Source of the DNA: Planococcus beigongshangi
Lineage (GTDB): Bacteria; Bacillota; Bacilli; Bacillales_A; Planococcaceae
Length of the DNA: 64,000 nt
Direction of reading: 5' to 3'
Assembly: GCF_016820495.1 (NCBI RefSeq)
Contig: NZ_JADHDU010000009.1
Coordinates: 10,298 to 74,297 of the forward strand
The notes beneath the pieces were generated by a model that saw only the letters and a program-made list of their open reading frames with translations, had not been told where the DNA came from and searched no databases. This document shows positions 17,020-24,745 of this stretch, piece by piece. Position numbers and translations under genes: made by a program. Every line of letters begins with the position of its first letter. Position 1 is the stretch's first letter.

Positions 17020-17145
17020 GCTTATTTCACGGATAACGGTGGTTGTTTAACGGATAATCGGTATTGTTTAACGGATAAGCTGGTTTATCTCACGGATAGC
17101 CTGGTTTATCTCACGGATAGCCCCGTTTATCTCACGAATAAGCGC
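17020..17145. repeat. Six-unit direct-repeat array, period 21 bp (CACGGATA type)
   Basis: The reference C of ACGGATA/ACGAATA falls at 17030, 17051, 17072, 17093, 17114 and 17135, always 21 bp apart. Early units read GTTTAACGGATA and later ones TATCTCACGGATA. It is the first half of the 580-bp divergent gap between the PBP and hydrolase genes, and shares its core with the 4416 array. Confidence 0.9.
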
Positions 17146-17204
17146 TTTTATTTAATTCCCCCTATTTGGAAAGCCTTCTCCCGCTTGGAGGTCCCGGTTT
17201 GATT

Positions 17205-17247
17205 GCAGTCCGCCGCTGCGGACTGCCAGGGCGGGCTGGGCCCGCCC
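17205..17247. repeat. GC-rich hairpin element, copy 3 (double hairpin)
   Basis: GCAGTCCGC (17205-17213) pairs with GCGGACTGC (17218-17226). A second stem follows, GGGCGGGC (17229-17236) with GCCCGCCC (17240-17247). It stands between two CACGGATA-type arrays, repeating the layout at 4331. Confidence 0.85.
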
Positions 17248-17311
17248 GTCTTTCGGCCGATATCGGAGTTAAGCTCACTGGATGGCGGTACCTCGCAGAC
17301 GGCTGAGGTTG

Positions 17312-17402
17312 TTTAACGGATAGCGTGATTTGTTTAACGGATACGATGGTTTGTCTCACGGATAACCCGGTTTATCTCACTGATCCGCCCGTTTATCTCC
17401 CA
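17312..17402. repeat. Direct-repeat array, period 21 bp (CACGGATA type), second block
   Basis: Four to five units with the reference C at 17317, 17338, 17359, 17380 and about 17401; the last two are degenerate. The order TTTAACGGATA then TCTCACGGATA is the same as in the block at 17020, so the two blocks could come from one array split by the hairpin element. Confidence 0.85.
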
Positions 17403-17488
17403 CCTTCCCGCAACTTCACGTTTCACCTCTCCAGCCCACAGGGTATTCCACTTAAATATGCATTTATTTGTTTAGGAGTGAAAATTTG

Positions 17489-18286
17489 ATGCCCTATGCC
17501 AAAATCGACGATTCGCTGACGCTTTATTATCAAAAGAAAGGCACTGGGCTGCCGATTGTGTTCATCCATCCGTTCGTGATGGCGCACAGCGTCTTCATGC
17601 ACCAGGAAGCGCTTGCCGGCCGCTACCAGACGATCTTTTTCGACATGGCGGGCCACGGCAACAGCACTTCCGGCGACTTGCCGCTGACCATCGACCTGCT
17701 CGCCGATCATCTGAAAAAGCTGCTCGACCGGATCGGCGTCGATAAAGTGGTCGTCTGCAGCTATTCGCACGGCGGCCTCGTCGCCCAGGAATTCGCGCTG
17801 AAATACCCGGAACGGACCATCGCCATCATCCTCTCTGGCGGCTATTCGGAATTAAATAATTTTTCGCCGAAATTCTTCATCAAGACGGTCATGTACCTGT
17901 CGAAATTCCGGATGCTGCCGGTTGCGGCAAAACTGCAGGCCAAGTTGAATAAATACTATGAGGCAGACGAAGATAAAATCTACCGGCTCGCACGCAAGAC
18001 CGATCCGCAGCGTGCCTATGAATTCTGCCGCACCGGCTTGGATTATAGATCGACCTATTCGCTGCACCGCTTGAAAATGCCGATCCTTCTCGTCTATGGG
18101 TCGCTTGAAAAGCCGATGCACCATTACCGGTTCCCGTTTCTGAGAGCGGCGCCGCAGACAAGAGTCGTATTCATCGAAGGCGGTGACCATCAGGTGCCGA
18201 CGCGTTCGTTCGGACAATTCAACACTGCGGTCGACCGCTTTTTGCAGCCGATTGCCGCCCACTATCCTGCTGACACAATGGAGTGA
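17489..18286 (+). CDS. Alpha/beta hydrolase
   Basis: A 265-residue alpha/beta-hydrolase-fold protein. The HPF segment near residue 28 fits the oxyanion-hole region, FFDMAGHGNS is the typical strand-turn motif, and the nucleophile elbow is SYSHGG (Ser near residue 93). The late His is in GGDHQVP near residue 235. A Ser replaces the usual first Gly of GxSxG, which the fold tolerates. Substrate unknown; esterase or lipase-like activity is the general expectation. The ATG at 17489 has TAGGAG upstream. Its stop lies 5 bp before the start of the CPBP gene, so the two are co-translated. Confidence 0.88.
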   Translation: MPYAKIDDSLTLYYQKKGTGLPIVFIHPFVMAHSVFMHQEALAGRYQTIFFDMAGHGNSTSGDLPLTIDLLADHLKKLLDRIGVDKVVVCSYSHGGLVAQEFALKYPERTIAIILSGGYSELNNFSPKFFIKTVMYLSKFRMLPVAAKLQAKLNKYYEADEDKIYRLARKTDPQRAYEFCRTGLDYRSTYSLHRLKMPILLVYGSLEKPMHHYRFPFLRAAPQTRVVFIEGGDHQVPTRSFGQFNTAVDRFLQPIAAHYPADTME

Positions 18287-18291
18287 AGACA

Positions 18292-18930
18292 ATGAAATTG
18301 AAAATGATTCTACTGCTCATCGGTCCGACCATTATGATGTTCATCGGTCTGCAGCTGTTTGAGAGTGTTGCTGTGACTTTTCTTTTGTTTTACGGCTGGC
18401 TGCTCGGGGTTCCGCTGCTGGGGAAAGCTTTTCCGAAAGAACGGATGAACGTGTCGAAGGAAGGGATCCTTCTCGGGGTGGCCAGTGGCCTAGTCTTTTT
18501 CATCTTCATATTCGGCGGCATGCTCTTCTTTCATGAGTATTTGCTGGATGTCGAAGAGCTGCGGGCGCTGCTCGTTGCCTGGGGATTTATCGGACCGGCT
18601 GAGATCTGGCTCATCCTCGTGCTGCTTTTATTGAACCCGGTGCTGGAAGAAGTGTACTGGCGGGGCTATATGTTTGAGAAGGTCCGCAACACCGGCAATG
18701 CGGCCAAAGCCATTGCGGTGACGGGCGTGTTCTATACACTGTATCATGTGCTGACGATCATGCAGCTTTTCGAAGTGACGTATACACTTGTCGCCGTCAT
18801 TCCCGTTTTGATCGCCGGCTTGTTCTGGGGCTATGTCCGTGAACGCACAGGTTCGATCACGGCGACGATCATCGGGCATGCTCTTGGAGATATTGGCATT
18901 GTCTGCGTTTATTGGTTTATGGTGCGTTGA
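18292..18930 (+). CDS. CPBP family intramembrane metalloprotease
   Basis: A 212-residue multi-pass membrane protein of the CPBP (CAAX protease and bacteriocin-processing, Abi) family. The three motifs of the family are present: EEVYWRG (EExxxR), FYTLYH (FxxxH) and GHALGD. These form the intramembrane metal site. Roles in Gram-positives include bacteriocin immunity and membrane-protein processing; the target here is unknown. The ATG at 18292 follows the GGAG at the end of the upstream hydrolase gene. A GTG at 18283 is an alternative. Confidence 0.9.
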   Translation: MKLKMILLLIGPTIMMFIGLQLFESVAVTFLLFYGWLLGVPLLGKAFPKERMNVSKEGILLGVASGLVFFIFIFGGMLFFHEYLLDVEELRALLVAWGFIGPAEIWLILVLLLLNPVLEEVYWRGYMFEKVRNTGNAAKAIAVTGVFYTLYHVLTIMQLFEVTYTLVAVIPVLIAGLFWGYVRERTGSITATIIGHALGDIGIVCVYWFMVR

Positions 18931-19011
18931 TAAACAAAAAGACATTCCAGCCGCAGATTCTGTATAAACAGATTTTCTCACGGAATGGAATGTCCTATTG
19001 GCCTTGACTCG

Positions 19012-19194
19012 TTAATTTCCGAAAAAATTAAAGTTCTGGAAAAGTGAAACGGTCAAGATTAAGGTTAATAATGTCCCTGAAGAAGTTAATGTAATGATTT
19101 TTCGGTTGCTCTGATTTTTCTCAGGTTTGGATAACTCTTTTACAGCCATATACCAGACAATGATTGAAAGCAAACCAATAATTCCAATAGTCAT
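19012..19194 (-). CDS. Small membrane protein, 60 aa
   Basis: A 60-residue protein with two hydrophobic segments (about residues 1-19 and 37-56) and a basic, polar loop. An AAGGAGAGG site ideally placed before the ATG at 19194 makes it a credible gene despite its size. It converges on the CPBP gene; an inverted repeat of GACATTCCA at 18941 and 18986 lies between them. No family recognised and no function can be assigned. Confidence 0.65.
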   Translation of the reverse strand: MTIGIIGLLSIIVWYMAVKELSKPEKNQSNRKIITLTSSGTLLTLILTVSLFQNFNFFGN

Positions 19195-19388
19195 AGATAC
19201 CTCTCCTTGTAAGTTCAGTATTTTTGTACGTCAAAACCGTCTTGAAAAAAGCTTCTTGTCTGTAATACGGATGAATAGGGAAAAAGTTACAATTTTTATT
19301 ATCCATTTTTATTTCCATCTACAATTATGCCCCCGGCTTGGAGCGCCAGGGGCATTCTTTTTATATAGAGTTGATGAATTTTATGCCT

Positions 19389-20045
19389 TTATTCCATTTC
19401 CTCAATGTGGACATCCCGGCACACCAGCGTCATTTCCGTCATCGGCCGGTCGAACAGTACGTGCAATTCGAAATCGCTGCCGTTCAGGTAGATTTCGTTA
19501 TAGAGCCAGACCGCGTCCGTCAGGTTCTCAGGAATCGTCGCTTCCTTGACCCCGGTGAATGTTACGCGGATGTCTTTGAAATAATGGAAGCCGCCGCTGC
19601 AGTCGATGAGAAATATCAGTTCATCTTCTGCGCCGCGATCGATGCTTTTGATGACACAGTCATGAAGGCTTTTCTCTGTCAGCTGCACAACACCGGCCGG
19701 CAGGGAATCTTTGATGGATTCGTAATGTCTGCTGTAATCATCCAGCAGCGCATCAACGCGTGCTTCATAATCCGCTTCCCATTTGGCCGTCATCTCACGC
19801 AGTTCAGGCGTCGGGTATGTGGAGTTTATCGTACCGTCATAGATATAGGGATGAAATGATTCAGGCAGGAATTTCAATAGGTCTTCTTTCTTTTCCGCCA
19901 AGTCCCGGCGTTGTATTTCGCCCGCGTCAATTCCTTCTTCACGGCGCCATGCCAGATTCTTTTCCCATTCTTCTTCTGTCTCAGGGAAAGCCAGAAAACC
20001 TGACACTTGCATCTCGTCATACCATTCTTTCGTAAAGTATTTCAT
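19389..20045 (-). CDS. DUF4085-like protein
   Basis: A soluble protein of 218 residues. The opening MKYFTKEWYDEMQ is what I remember of the DUF4085 family, whose members have no known function. The middle is helical and highly charged; the last 90 residues look beta-rich (VTFTGVKEATIP, DFELHVLFDRPMTEM). The ATG at 20045 follows a GGGGGAAGAGG site. It is separated from the downstream gene on its own strand by more than 100 bp and appears monocistronic. DUF assignment is from memory of the N-terminus. Confidence 0.8.
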   Translation of the reverse strand: MKYFTKEWYDEMQVSGFLAFPETEEEWEKNLAWRREEGIDAGEIQRRDLAEKKEDLLKFLPESFHPYIYDGTINSTYPTPELREMTAKWEADYEARVDALLDDYSRHYESIKDSLPAGVVQLTEKSLHDCVIKSIDRGAEDELIFLIDCSGGFHYFKDIRVTFTGVKEATIPENLTDAVWLYNEIYLNGSDFELHVLFDRPMTEMTLVCRDVHIEEME

Positions 20046-20171
20046 CCTCTTCCCCCTAAACTCTTCTTAAAAGAGATTATACCCTCTCTTGTTTAAGAAA
20101 TGAATTTTTATCTGATATATTTCATCTCAACTTCATTGTATATCGCGGTTTACTTCCATGAATAAAGTCTT

Positions 20172-20250
20172 GCCGATCACAAAACAGGTTATCCCGATCA
20201 CAAATGGCCGTATGCCGATCACAAACGCTTGTATCCCGATCACAAATCCC
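20172..20250. repeat. Four-unit direct-repeat array, period 21 bp (CGATCACAAA type)
   Basis: The core CGATCACAAA starts at 20174, 20195, 20216 and 20237, exactly 21 bp apart. The two bases before the core alternate CC and GC, and TAT precedes most units. It fills part of the 342-bp gap between two minus-strand genes. The remaining 20251-20357 shows no gene. Confidence 0.88.
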
Positions 20251-20357
20251 GAATCGCACTATATTCAGCTCTCATTTGCACGATTTCGTCTCCGGCGCAC
20301 CGGCTTTCTCCCAGCTCAGGCTTCAAAATGATGAATTTGGGCGCTAAAAAGCAAAAA

Positions 20358-20381
20358 CTGTTCCGCAATGAAGCGGAACAG
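20358..20381 (-). terminator. Intrinsic terminator of the epimerase gene
   Basis: CTGTTCCGC pairs with GCGGAACAG across a 6-nt loop; T-rich sequence follows on the minus strand. Confidence 0.85.
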
Positions 20382-20387
20382 CAGCTA

Positions 20388-21293
20388 TTATTGTTCCTGT
20401 TTCAGTTCTTGCACAATTTGCCACAATGCGCGGTCCAAATGATCGAATTGGAAACGGAAGCCCTCTTTTTCAAGGCGCTCGGGCAGTACCCAGCGGCTTT
20501 TCAGGATCAATTCCGTTTCGGTGCCGAGGACCATGGCGCCGAGTTCCAGCATCCATTTCTGTGCCGGCAAGCCCGCACGCCGCCCCATTGCCTGGCGCAT
20601 ATGGGCCATCAATTCTTTATTGGTGACAGGATTCGGCGCTGAAACGTTGAAGATTCCCTGCAGGTCTTTTCGCTGTTTCAGGAATTCGATGATGCGACAG
20701 ACGTCTTCGATATGGACCCAGCTGAACATCTGCTTGCCTTCACCTTGTTTGCCGCCGAGCCCGAAACGGACCATATTCACATAGGGCTCCATCACCCCGC
20801 CGTCTGCCCCGAGGACAATGGCCATACGCAGCGCGGCCTGACGGGTTTTCGGCAATTTGAAGCGGAAAAAGACGTCTTCCCAGGCTTTACCGACATCCAC
20901 TGAAAAACCGGTGCCGAGTTCGCCTGTCGATTCTGTCATCGGGCGGTCTTCTGCGTGGCGGTAAATTGTGGCGGTGCTCGAGTTGATCCACAATTTGGGC
21001 GGAGTCTTGCATTTCAGGATTGCTGTTCCGAGCGCTTCGGTCGTACGCGTGCGCGATTCATAAATTTCACGTTTATTCTTTTCCGTGTACCGGCAATTCA
21101 CCGATTTCCCTGCCAGATTGACAAGCATCTCCGCACCTTCCAGTGCATCGACGATCGCCCTTTCATCATTCCATGAAACCTGGCCCGGCTGCCGCGAAAT
21201 AATATGTACGATATACCCATCATTTGTATACGCCCGCTCCAGATATTGTCCGATAAACCCTGTACCGCCCGCCAACACAATCTTTTTCAGCAT
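20388..21293 (-). CDS. TIGR01777 family NAD-dependent epimerase
   Basis: A 301-residue extended-SDR protein. The Rossmann motif GGTGFIG is near residues 9-15, followed by SRQPGQVSWND, LVNLAGKSVNCRY and the INSSTATIYRH segment, all hallmarks of the TIGR01777/YfhF/SulA-like family. A C-terminal DUF1731-like region follows. The Tyr-Lys pair of classical epimerases is altered in this family, and its reaction is not established. The ATG at 21293 is preceded by AGGGGTT. It appears monocistronic. Confidence 0.9.
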   Translation of the reverse strand: MLKKIVLAGGTGFIGQYLERAYTNDGYIVHIISRQPGQVSWNDERAIVDALEGAEMLVNLAGKSVNCRYTEKNKREIYESRTRTTEALGTAILKCKTPPKLWINSSTATIYRHAEDRPMTESTGELGTGFSVDVGKAWEDVFFRFKLPKTRQAALRMAIVLGADGGVMEPYVNMVRFGLGGKQGEGKQMFSWVHIEDVCRIIEFLKQRKDLQGIFNVSAPNPVTNKELMAHMRQAMGRRAGLPAQKWMLELGAMVLGTETELILKSRWVLPERLEKEGFRFQFDHLDRALWQIVQELKQEQ

Positions 21294-21479
21294 GTCAAAA
21301 CCCCTTCTGTTTTATTTCTGTATCTCTTAGACGTTTGAACAACTGGAAAAGATTCACTTTTTCTCAAATTTATCTGATTTCATTCATTCTTTAGAATTTC
21401 CGCTGAACGGATCCCTGTAGTATGTTAATCTTTTACTATACCAATAAAATTTATAAGCTCATCAGATGGGAGTGACACC

Positions 21480-21695
21480 ATGAAAAAGCCAGAGAACAAA
21501 TGGAAAATGCCGATTTTATTGCTCAGCGGCTGTCTGCTCTTATTCGCCATCGTTTTCGCAGTCCAGTCCTATTTCAGCTACCAGCAAGTGAAGGCTTCAT
21601 CCGATCAATGCTACGATCAGGGCGGCTTCCCGAAAGTCGTGAAATCCGGTTTTGACATTAAACTGTTCGAATGTAATTTCCATGACGAAAACTAA
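21480..21695 (+). CDS. Small single-pass membrane protein, 71 aa
   Basis: A 71-residue protein with one membrane segment near residues 12-30 and a C-terminal domain of about 40 residues containing two cysteines (DQCYDQGG and FECNFHD). With a positive N-terminus (KKPENKWK) the C-terminal part should face outside, where the two Cys could form a disulfide. A GGGAG site precedes the ATG. A hairpin follows at 21711. No family recognised. Confidence 0.72.
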   Translation: MKKPENKWKMPILLLSGCLLLFAIVFAVQSYFSYQQVKASSDQCYDQGGFPKVVKSGFDIKLFECNFHDEN

Positions 21696-21710
21696 ACGAC
21701 CCATAGCCTG

Positions 21711-21745
21711 CGCCCATTCGATCTTCCTAAGATCGGGTGGGCGTT
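21711..21745 (+). terminator. Intrinsic terminator after the 71-aa membrane protein gene
   Basis: CGCCCATTCGATCTT pairs with AAGATCGGGTGGGCG around a 3-nt loop. The T run is short (three bases). Confidence 0.75.
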
Positions 21746-21818
21746 TGCCGTCTCCTGAAACCTTTCCATGAATCAGGAGTCATACTCCTTAACCAATTAA
21801 TGAAGGAGTGGCCCATCT

Positions 21819-22226
21819 ATGATCAAAACCATCGTCAGTACTTATTCTTTCCTCTTATCGCTCGGCGCATTCTATCTTGGGATAACAATGTTATCCGGCC
21901 AAGGGATGTTCGCCGAATTCCCGCCCGAATGGAGCGGCGTGATGCCGTTCGGCAGCTGGGCGGCACTCGCTCTTTTCGGAATGATCGTGTTCGGCGGAGG
22001 AAACGCCGCTGCCGCCGCTATCGGCTGGTTCAAGGACCATCGAGCTGTTTTCGGAATCGCCGCTTTTCTGGGCGCTTTTTGCTTAGCCTGTACACTCATG
22101 CCGGTGTTTTTGATCGGCGAATGGTATTTGCCGACCGTCTATTTGTTTTTGGCCGGTATGCTTCAACTATTGCTCGGCGCTCTCGGCTTCATTTCCTTAA
22201 AATCAAAAAAAGAGGTGTTGCACTAA
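21819..22226 (+). CDS. Four-segment membrane protein, 135 aa
   Basis: A 135-residue integral membrane protein with four hydrophobic segments (about residues 5-26, 45-65, 76-96 and 101-126). The start at 21819 has GAAGGAG upstream. I do not recognise a named family; the layout resembles small DoxX- or DUF-type membrane proteins. It converges on uppP through a shared terminator. Function unknown. Confidence 0.75.
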   Translation: MIKTIVSTYSFLLSLGAFYLGITMLSGQGMFAEFPPEWSGVMPFGSWAALALFGMIVFGGGNAAAAAIGWFKDHRAVFGIAAFLGAFCLACTLMPVFLIGEWYLPTVYLFLAGMLQLLLGALGFISLKSKKEVLH

Positions 22227-22254
22227 CGTTTTGACGTTAGGCAGCACCTCTTTT
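22211..22254. terminator. Bidirectional terminator between the 135-aa gene and uppP
   Basis: AGAGGTGTTGC pairs with GCAGCACCTCT (one mismatch) around an inner CTAACGT stem; A and T runs flank both sides. Confidence 0.88.
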
Positions 22255-22261
22255 CCCTTAG

Positions 22262-23089
22262 CTAAAAATACATGATGACAATCAATACCGCTGCGAGCAC
22301 CATGCGGTAAACCGCAAACGGCATCAGCTTGATCTTCGAAATCAGTTTCAGGAAGAAACGGATCGAAATCAACGCGAAGATGAACGAGCTGACAAAACCG
22401 ACGGCGTAGAACGGGAAATAGTCCATCGACATGTATTCCCAGTTTTTCAGGACGGACACGAGACTCGCACCAAACATGATCGGCACGGCCATGATGAATG
22501 TGAAATCCGCTGCCGTACGATGATTCAGTCCGAACAGCACCCCTCCGGAAATCGTTGCGCCGGAACGTGAGAACCCTGGCCAAAGCGACAGCGTCTGCAC
22601 CATTCCGACTTTCAATGCCTGGAGATAGGTAATCTCATCGAGGCTGTTGACGGTCGGCGTTTTCGGGCCGAATTTATCAGCAATGATCATCAGGATCGAA
22701 CCGGCGATCAATGCGTAGATGACCGTCTCGACGCCGAACAGGTGGTCATCGATCAACTCTTTGAACGCAAAGCCAAGAATGACTGCCGGCATCATGCCGA
22801 CGATGACGTGCAATAAGTTGAAGCTGGTATTGGCCGTTTGCCCTTCGATTTTATACAGGCCGACCAAACTGAACAGCCGCTTCCAGAACACGACGACCAC
22901 GGCCAGAATCGATCCCAATTGGATGACGATCTTAAACGTATTTGCCGGGTATTTGCCGAGAAACTCCTGTGATTTCAGCCACATATCATCCACGATGATC
23001 AAATGTCCCGTCGATGACACAGGCGCAAATTCTGTCATGCCTTCCACAAATCCCAAGATCAGGGCCTTCAGTAAATCTAACCATTCCAT
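22262..23089 (-). CDS. uppP: Undecaprenyl-diphosphatase
   Basis: A 275-residue BacA/UppP-type membrane phosphatase that recycles undecaprenyl diphosphate to the lipid carrier for cell-wall synthesis and gives bacitracin tolerance when abundant. Active-site motifs are present: EGMTEFAPVSSTGH (E16, E20; usually LPVSS, here APVSS) and PGFSRSGATI (Arg near residue 178). Multiple membrane segments match the family. The ATG at 23089 is supported by a purine-rich site (GCAGGATGAGAC). It is monocistronic. Confidence 0.96.
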   Translation of the reverse strand: MEWLDLLKALILGFVEGMTEFAPVSSTGHLIIVDDMWLKSQEFLGKYPANTFKIVIQLGSILAVVVVFWKRLFSLVGLYKIEGQTANTSFNLLHVIVGMMPAVILGFAFKELIDDHLFGVETVIYALIAGSILMIIADKFGPKTPTVNSLDEITYLQALKVGMVQTLSLWPGFSRSGATISGGVLFGLNHRTAADFTFIMAVPIMFGASLVSVLKNWEYMSMDYFPFYAVGFVSSFIFALISIRFFLKLISKIKLMPFAVYRMVLAAVLIVIMYF

Positions 23090-23274
23090 GTCTCATCCTG
23101 CTTTCTATTCTCGACTCTTTCTAAATAAACGCATTTTTACAACGGAAGTTGCTTGATTTACTGCTGTTTTGAAAATATATATCTGTAAGATTCCCTTGAA
23201 ACTTCCAATTGTTTCATTCGTATAAATACTATGGCATGATATGAATATGATAAAAATCCGGAAGGGTGATGGAT

Positions 23275-23487
23275 ATGGCAGAACGTGTTGAGATGAGTTT
23301 CAGGAACAAAGAAGTGAGGATGTGGTTCTGGATCATGGTGCCGGCCTTTATCATCGGTGCTATCGGCCTTTTTCTCAATGACGGGCAGGTTCCTTTCCTT
23401 AACCTCATCGTACTCGGCGGCGGCTTAGTGGTTTACTACACCTGGCGCTTCCTATACCGGAAAAAGAAACGCAGCACCGCAAACTGA
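23275..23487 (+). CDS. Small membrane protein, 70 aa
   Basis: A 70-residue protein with two membrane segments (about residues 15-32 and 40-57) and a strongly basic C-terminus (RKKKRSTAN). The start at 23275 has GGAAGGG at good spacing. No family recognised. The following gene on the same strand starts 72 bp downstream. Confidence 0.7.
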   Translation: MAERVEMSFRNKEVRMWFWIMVPAFIIGAIGLFLNDGQVPFLNLIVLGGGLVVYYTWRFLYRKKKRSTAN

Positions 23488-23559
23488 CATCGAAGTCTTT
23501 CGCTGAATACAGCAGCTTTGGAATAGAAGAAATACAGATTTTAGAAGGGAGGACCTCAG

Positions 23560-23862
23560 ATGCCGCACTGTCAGCACTGCAAACATCAATGGTCATGGGG
23601 AACGACTTTGCGCAAATCGTTTACGTTAGGGGAAGGCATGGAATGTCCGGAATGCGGGCACACCCAATATCTGACGAAGAAATCAAGGAAACGGATGGCC
23701 GTGCTGAATTTTTTCCCGGCTCCGATTTTAATCCTGTCAGGCATGTTCTTTGATATTCAGATCGCTGCAATCCTGCCGTTTGCGCTGGCGCTGTTCGCCG
23801 CGTTCATGGTGACCTACCCGTATCTGGTGGAATTGTCGGATGACAACGAACCGTTATGGTGA
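23560..23862 (+). CDS. CXXC-20-CXXC zinc-ribbon membrane protein (TIGR04104-like)
   Basis: A 100-residue protein with an N-terminal zinc ribbon and two membrane segments. Cysteines CQHC (4-7) and CPEC (29-32) are separated by about 20 residues, as the family name says, with SFTLGEGMECPEC in between. Membrane segments follow at about residues 48-64 and 68-88. Members are common small proteins of Bacillales with no known role. GAAGGGAGG precedes the ATG. The stop overlaps the start of the HIT gene, so the two are translationally coupled. Confidence 0.85.
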   Translation: MPHCQHCKHQWSWGTTLRKSFTLGEGMECPECGHTQYLTKKSRKRMAVLNFFPAPILILSGMFFDIQIAAILPFALALFAAFMVTYPYLVELSDDNEPLW

Positions 23863-24320
23863 AGGAGATTAGAAAAACGGCCCATGAAACGCAATGCCTC
23901 GGCTGCACACTCGCCAATATGGAAATGGACGCGCATGTCGTCTATGAAGATAATTTTGTCACCTGCATCCTCGACCACGATCCGTTCAATGAAGGACACG
24001 TCTTGATCCTGCCGAAGGGGCATTTCCGCTTTATCGACGAATTCGATGCGGACGCGGCCGCTGCTTTGATGGCCGCGGCGCAATTACTGTCGCGTGCGGT
24101 CCGTGCTGAATTCGCGCCAGACGGCATTTCCATCTGCCAGAATGGCGGCTCGTTTGACGACCTCACGCATTTCCACATGCATGTCGTGCCGCGTATGCAG
24201 GATCAGGACTTCTCCAGTTTTTATACGGATGAGGTCTGGGATAACGGAGATTTGAAAGCGAAATTGCCGGAGACGCGGGAGCGCCTGGCGAAGCTTGTTG
24301 AAGAAATGACTGCAGTTTAA
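23856..24320 (+). CDS. HIT family protein
   Basis: A 154-residue histidine-triad protein, a nucleotide hydrolase or transferase acting on dinucleotide polyphosphates or nucleoside phosphoramidates. The triad HFHMHV is near residue 107 and an N-terminal CxxC (CLGC) may bind zinc. NEGHVLILPKGHF is the usual strand before helix A. The length is slightly above that of the shortest HIT proteins. The ATG at 23856 overlaps the end of the zinc-ribbon gene by 7 bp. A terminator follows directly. Confidence 0.92.
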   Translation: MVKEIRKTAHETQCLGCTLANMEMDAHVVYEDNFVTCILDHDPFNEGHVLILPKGHFRFIDEFDADAAAALMAAAQLLSRAVRAEFAPDGISICQNGGSFDDLTHFHMHVVPRMQDQDFSSFYTDEVWDNGDLKAKLPETRERLAKLVEEMTAV

Positions 24321-24352
24321 AACGCCGTTCCGGTTGGAATGGCGTTTTTTTG
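24321..24352 (+). terminator. Intrinsic terminator of the HIT gene
   Basis: AAACGCC pairs with GGCGTTT, with TTCC/GGAA stacked inside, followed by a run of T. Confidence 0.9.
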
Positions 24353-24399
24353 TACACGAACTTTTAAAAAGCCGAAGTTCAATCAATTGATGGGTGGTT

Positions 24400-24514
24400 G
24401 CTTTTCGCCTGCAGCCCGCCGAAAAGCGGAAGCCCCAGGCCCATCCCGCAGCGGACGTTTTTCGCATGGCGAAAAACTCCTTCTTTCCGGAAATCTTCGC
24501 AGCTGCGAAGATTT
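24400..24514. repeat. Cluster of three hairpins, the last a perfect 24-bp palindrome
   Basis: Hairpin 1 is GCTTTTCG with CGAAAAGC (24400-24427). Hairpin 2 is GTTTTTCGC, a 3-nt loop, GCGAAAAAC (24457-24477). Hairpin 3 is a perfect palindrome at 24491-24514 (half-site AAATCTTCGCAG) followed by T residues. The cluster lies between the HIT terminator and a 21-bp repeat array. No coding potential is seen. Confidence 0.8.
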
Positions 24515-24585
24515 TTTCAATATGGGGTTTGACTGGAGATGCAAATTGCAGGTGGCTGATGCCTTTTTTTAGGGGAATTTCTGGA

Positions 24586-24682
24586 GTTGGGCGTATTCCT
24601 TTGAAAGTTGGGCATATCCGGACCCAAGTTGGGCATAACCTTGTCGAACTTGGGCATATCCAGACCCAAGTTGGGCATAACT
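24586..24682. repeat. Five-unit direct-repeat array, period 21 bp (AGTTGGGCAT type)
   Basis: GTTGGGCAT-like cores start at 24586, 24607, 24628, 24649 and 24670, always 21 bp apart. This is the reverse complement of the ATGCCCAACT core at 14705, with the same alternation of tails (GGAT and GGTT). As at 14705, it lies between converging genes. Confidence 0.9.
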
Positions 24683-24708
24683 GAAAAATGGGCCCTATCA
24701 TATTAATG

Positions 24709-24743
24709 AAAAAGCCTGCACCTGCGGAATATCAGGTGCAAGC
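24709..24743 (-). terminator. Intrinsic terminator of the DUF4385 gene
   Basis: On the minus strand a stem of about 10 bp built on TGCACCTG/CAGGTGCA is followed by five T, next to the stop codon. Confidence 0.85.
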
Positions 24744-24745
24744 TT

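Noticed and set aside
18941-18994. Terminator between the CPBP gene and the 60-aa gene
   Set aside because: The GACATTCCA/TGGAATGTC arms are 36 bp apart with no T run after the 3' arm, so it is too weak to list as a terminator.
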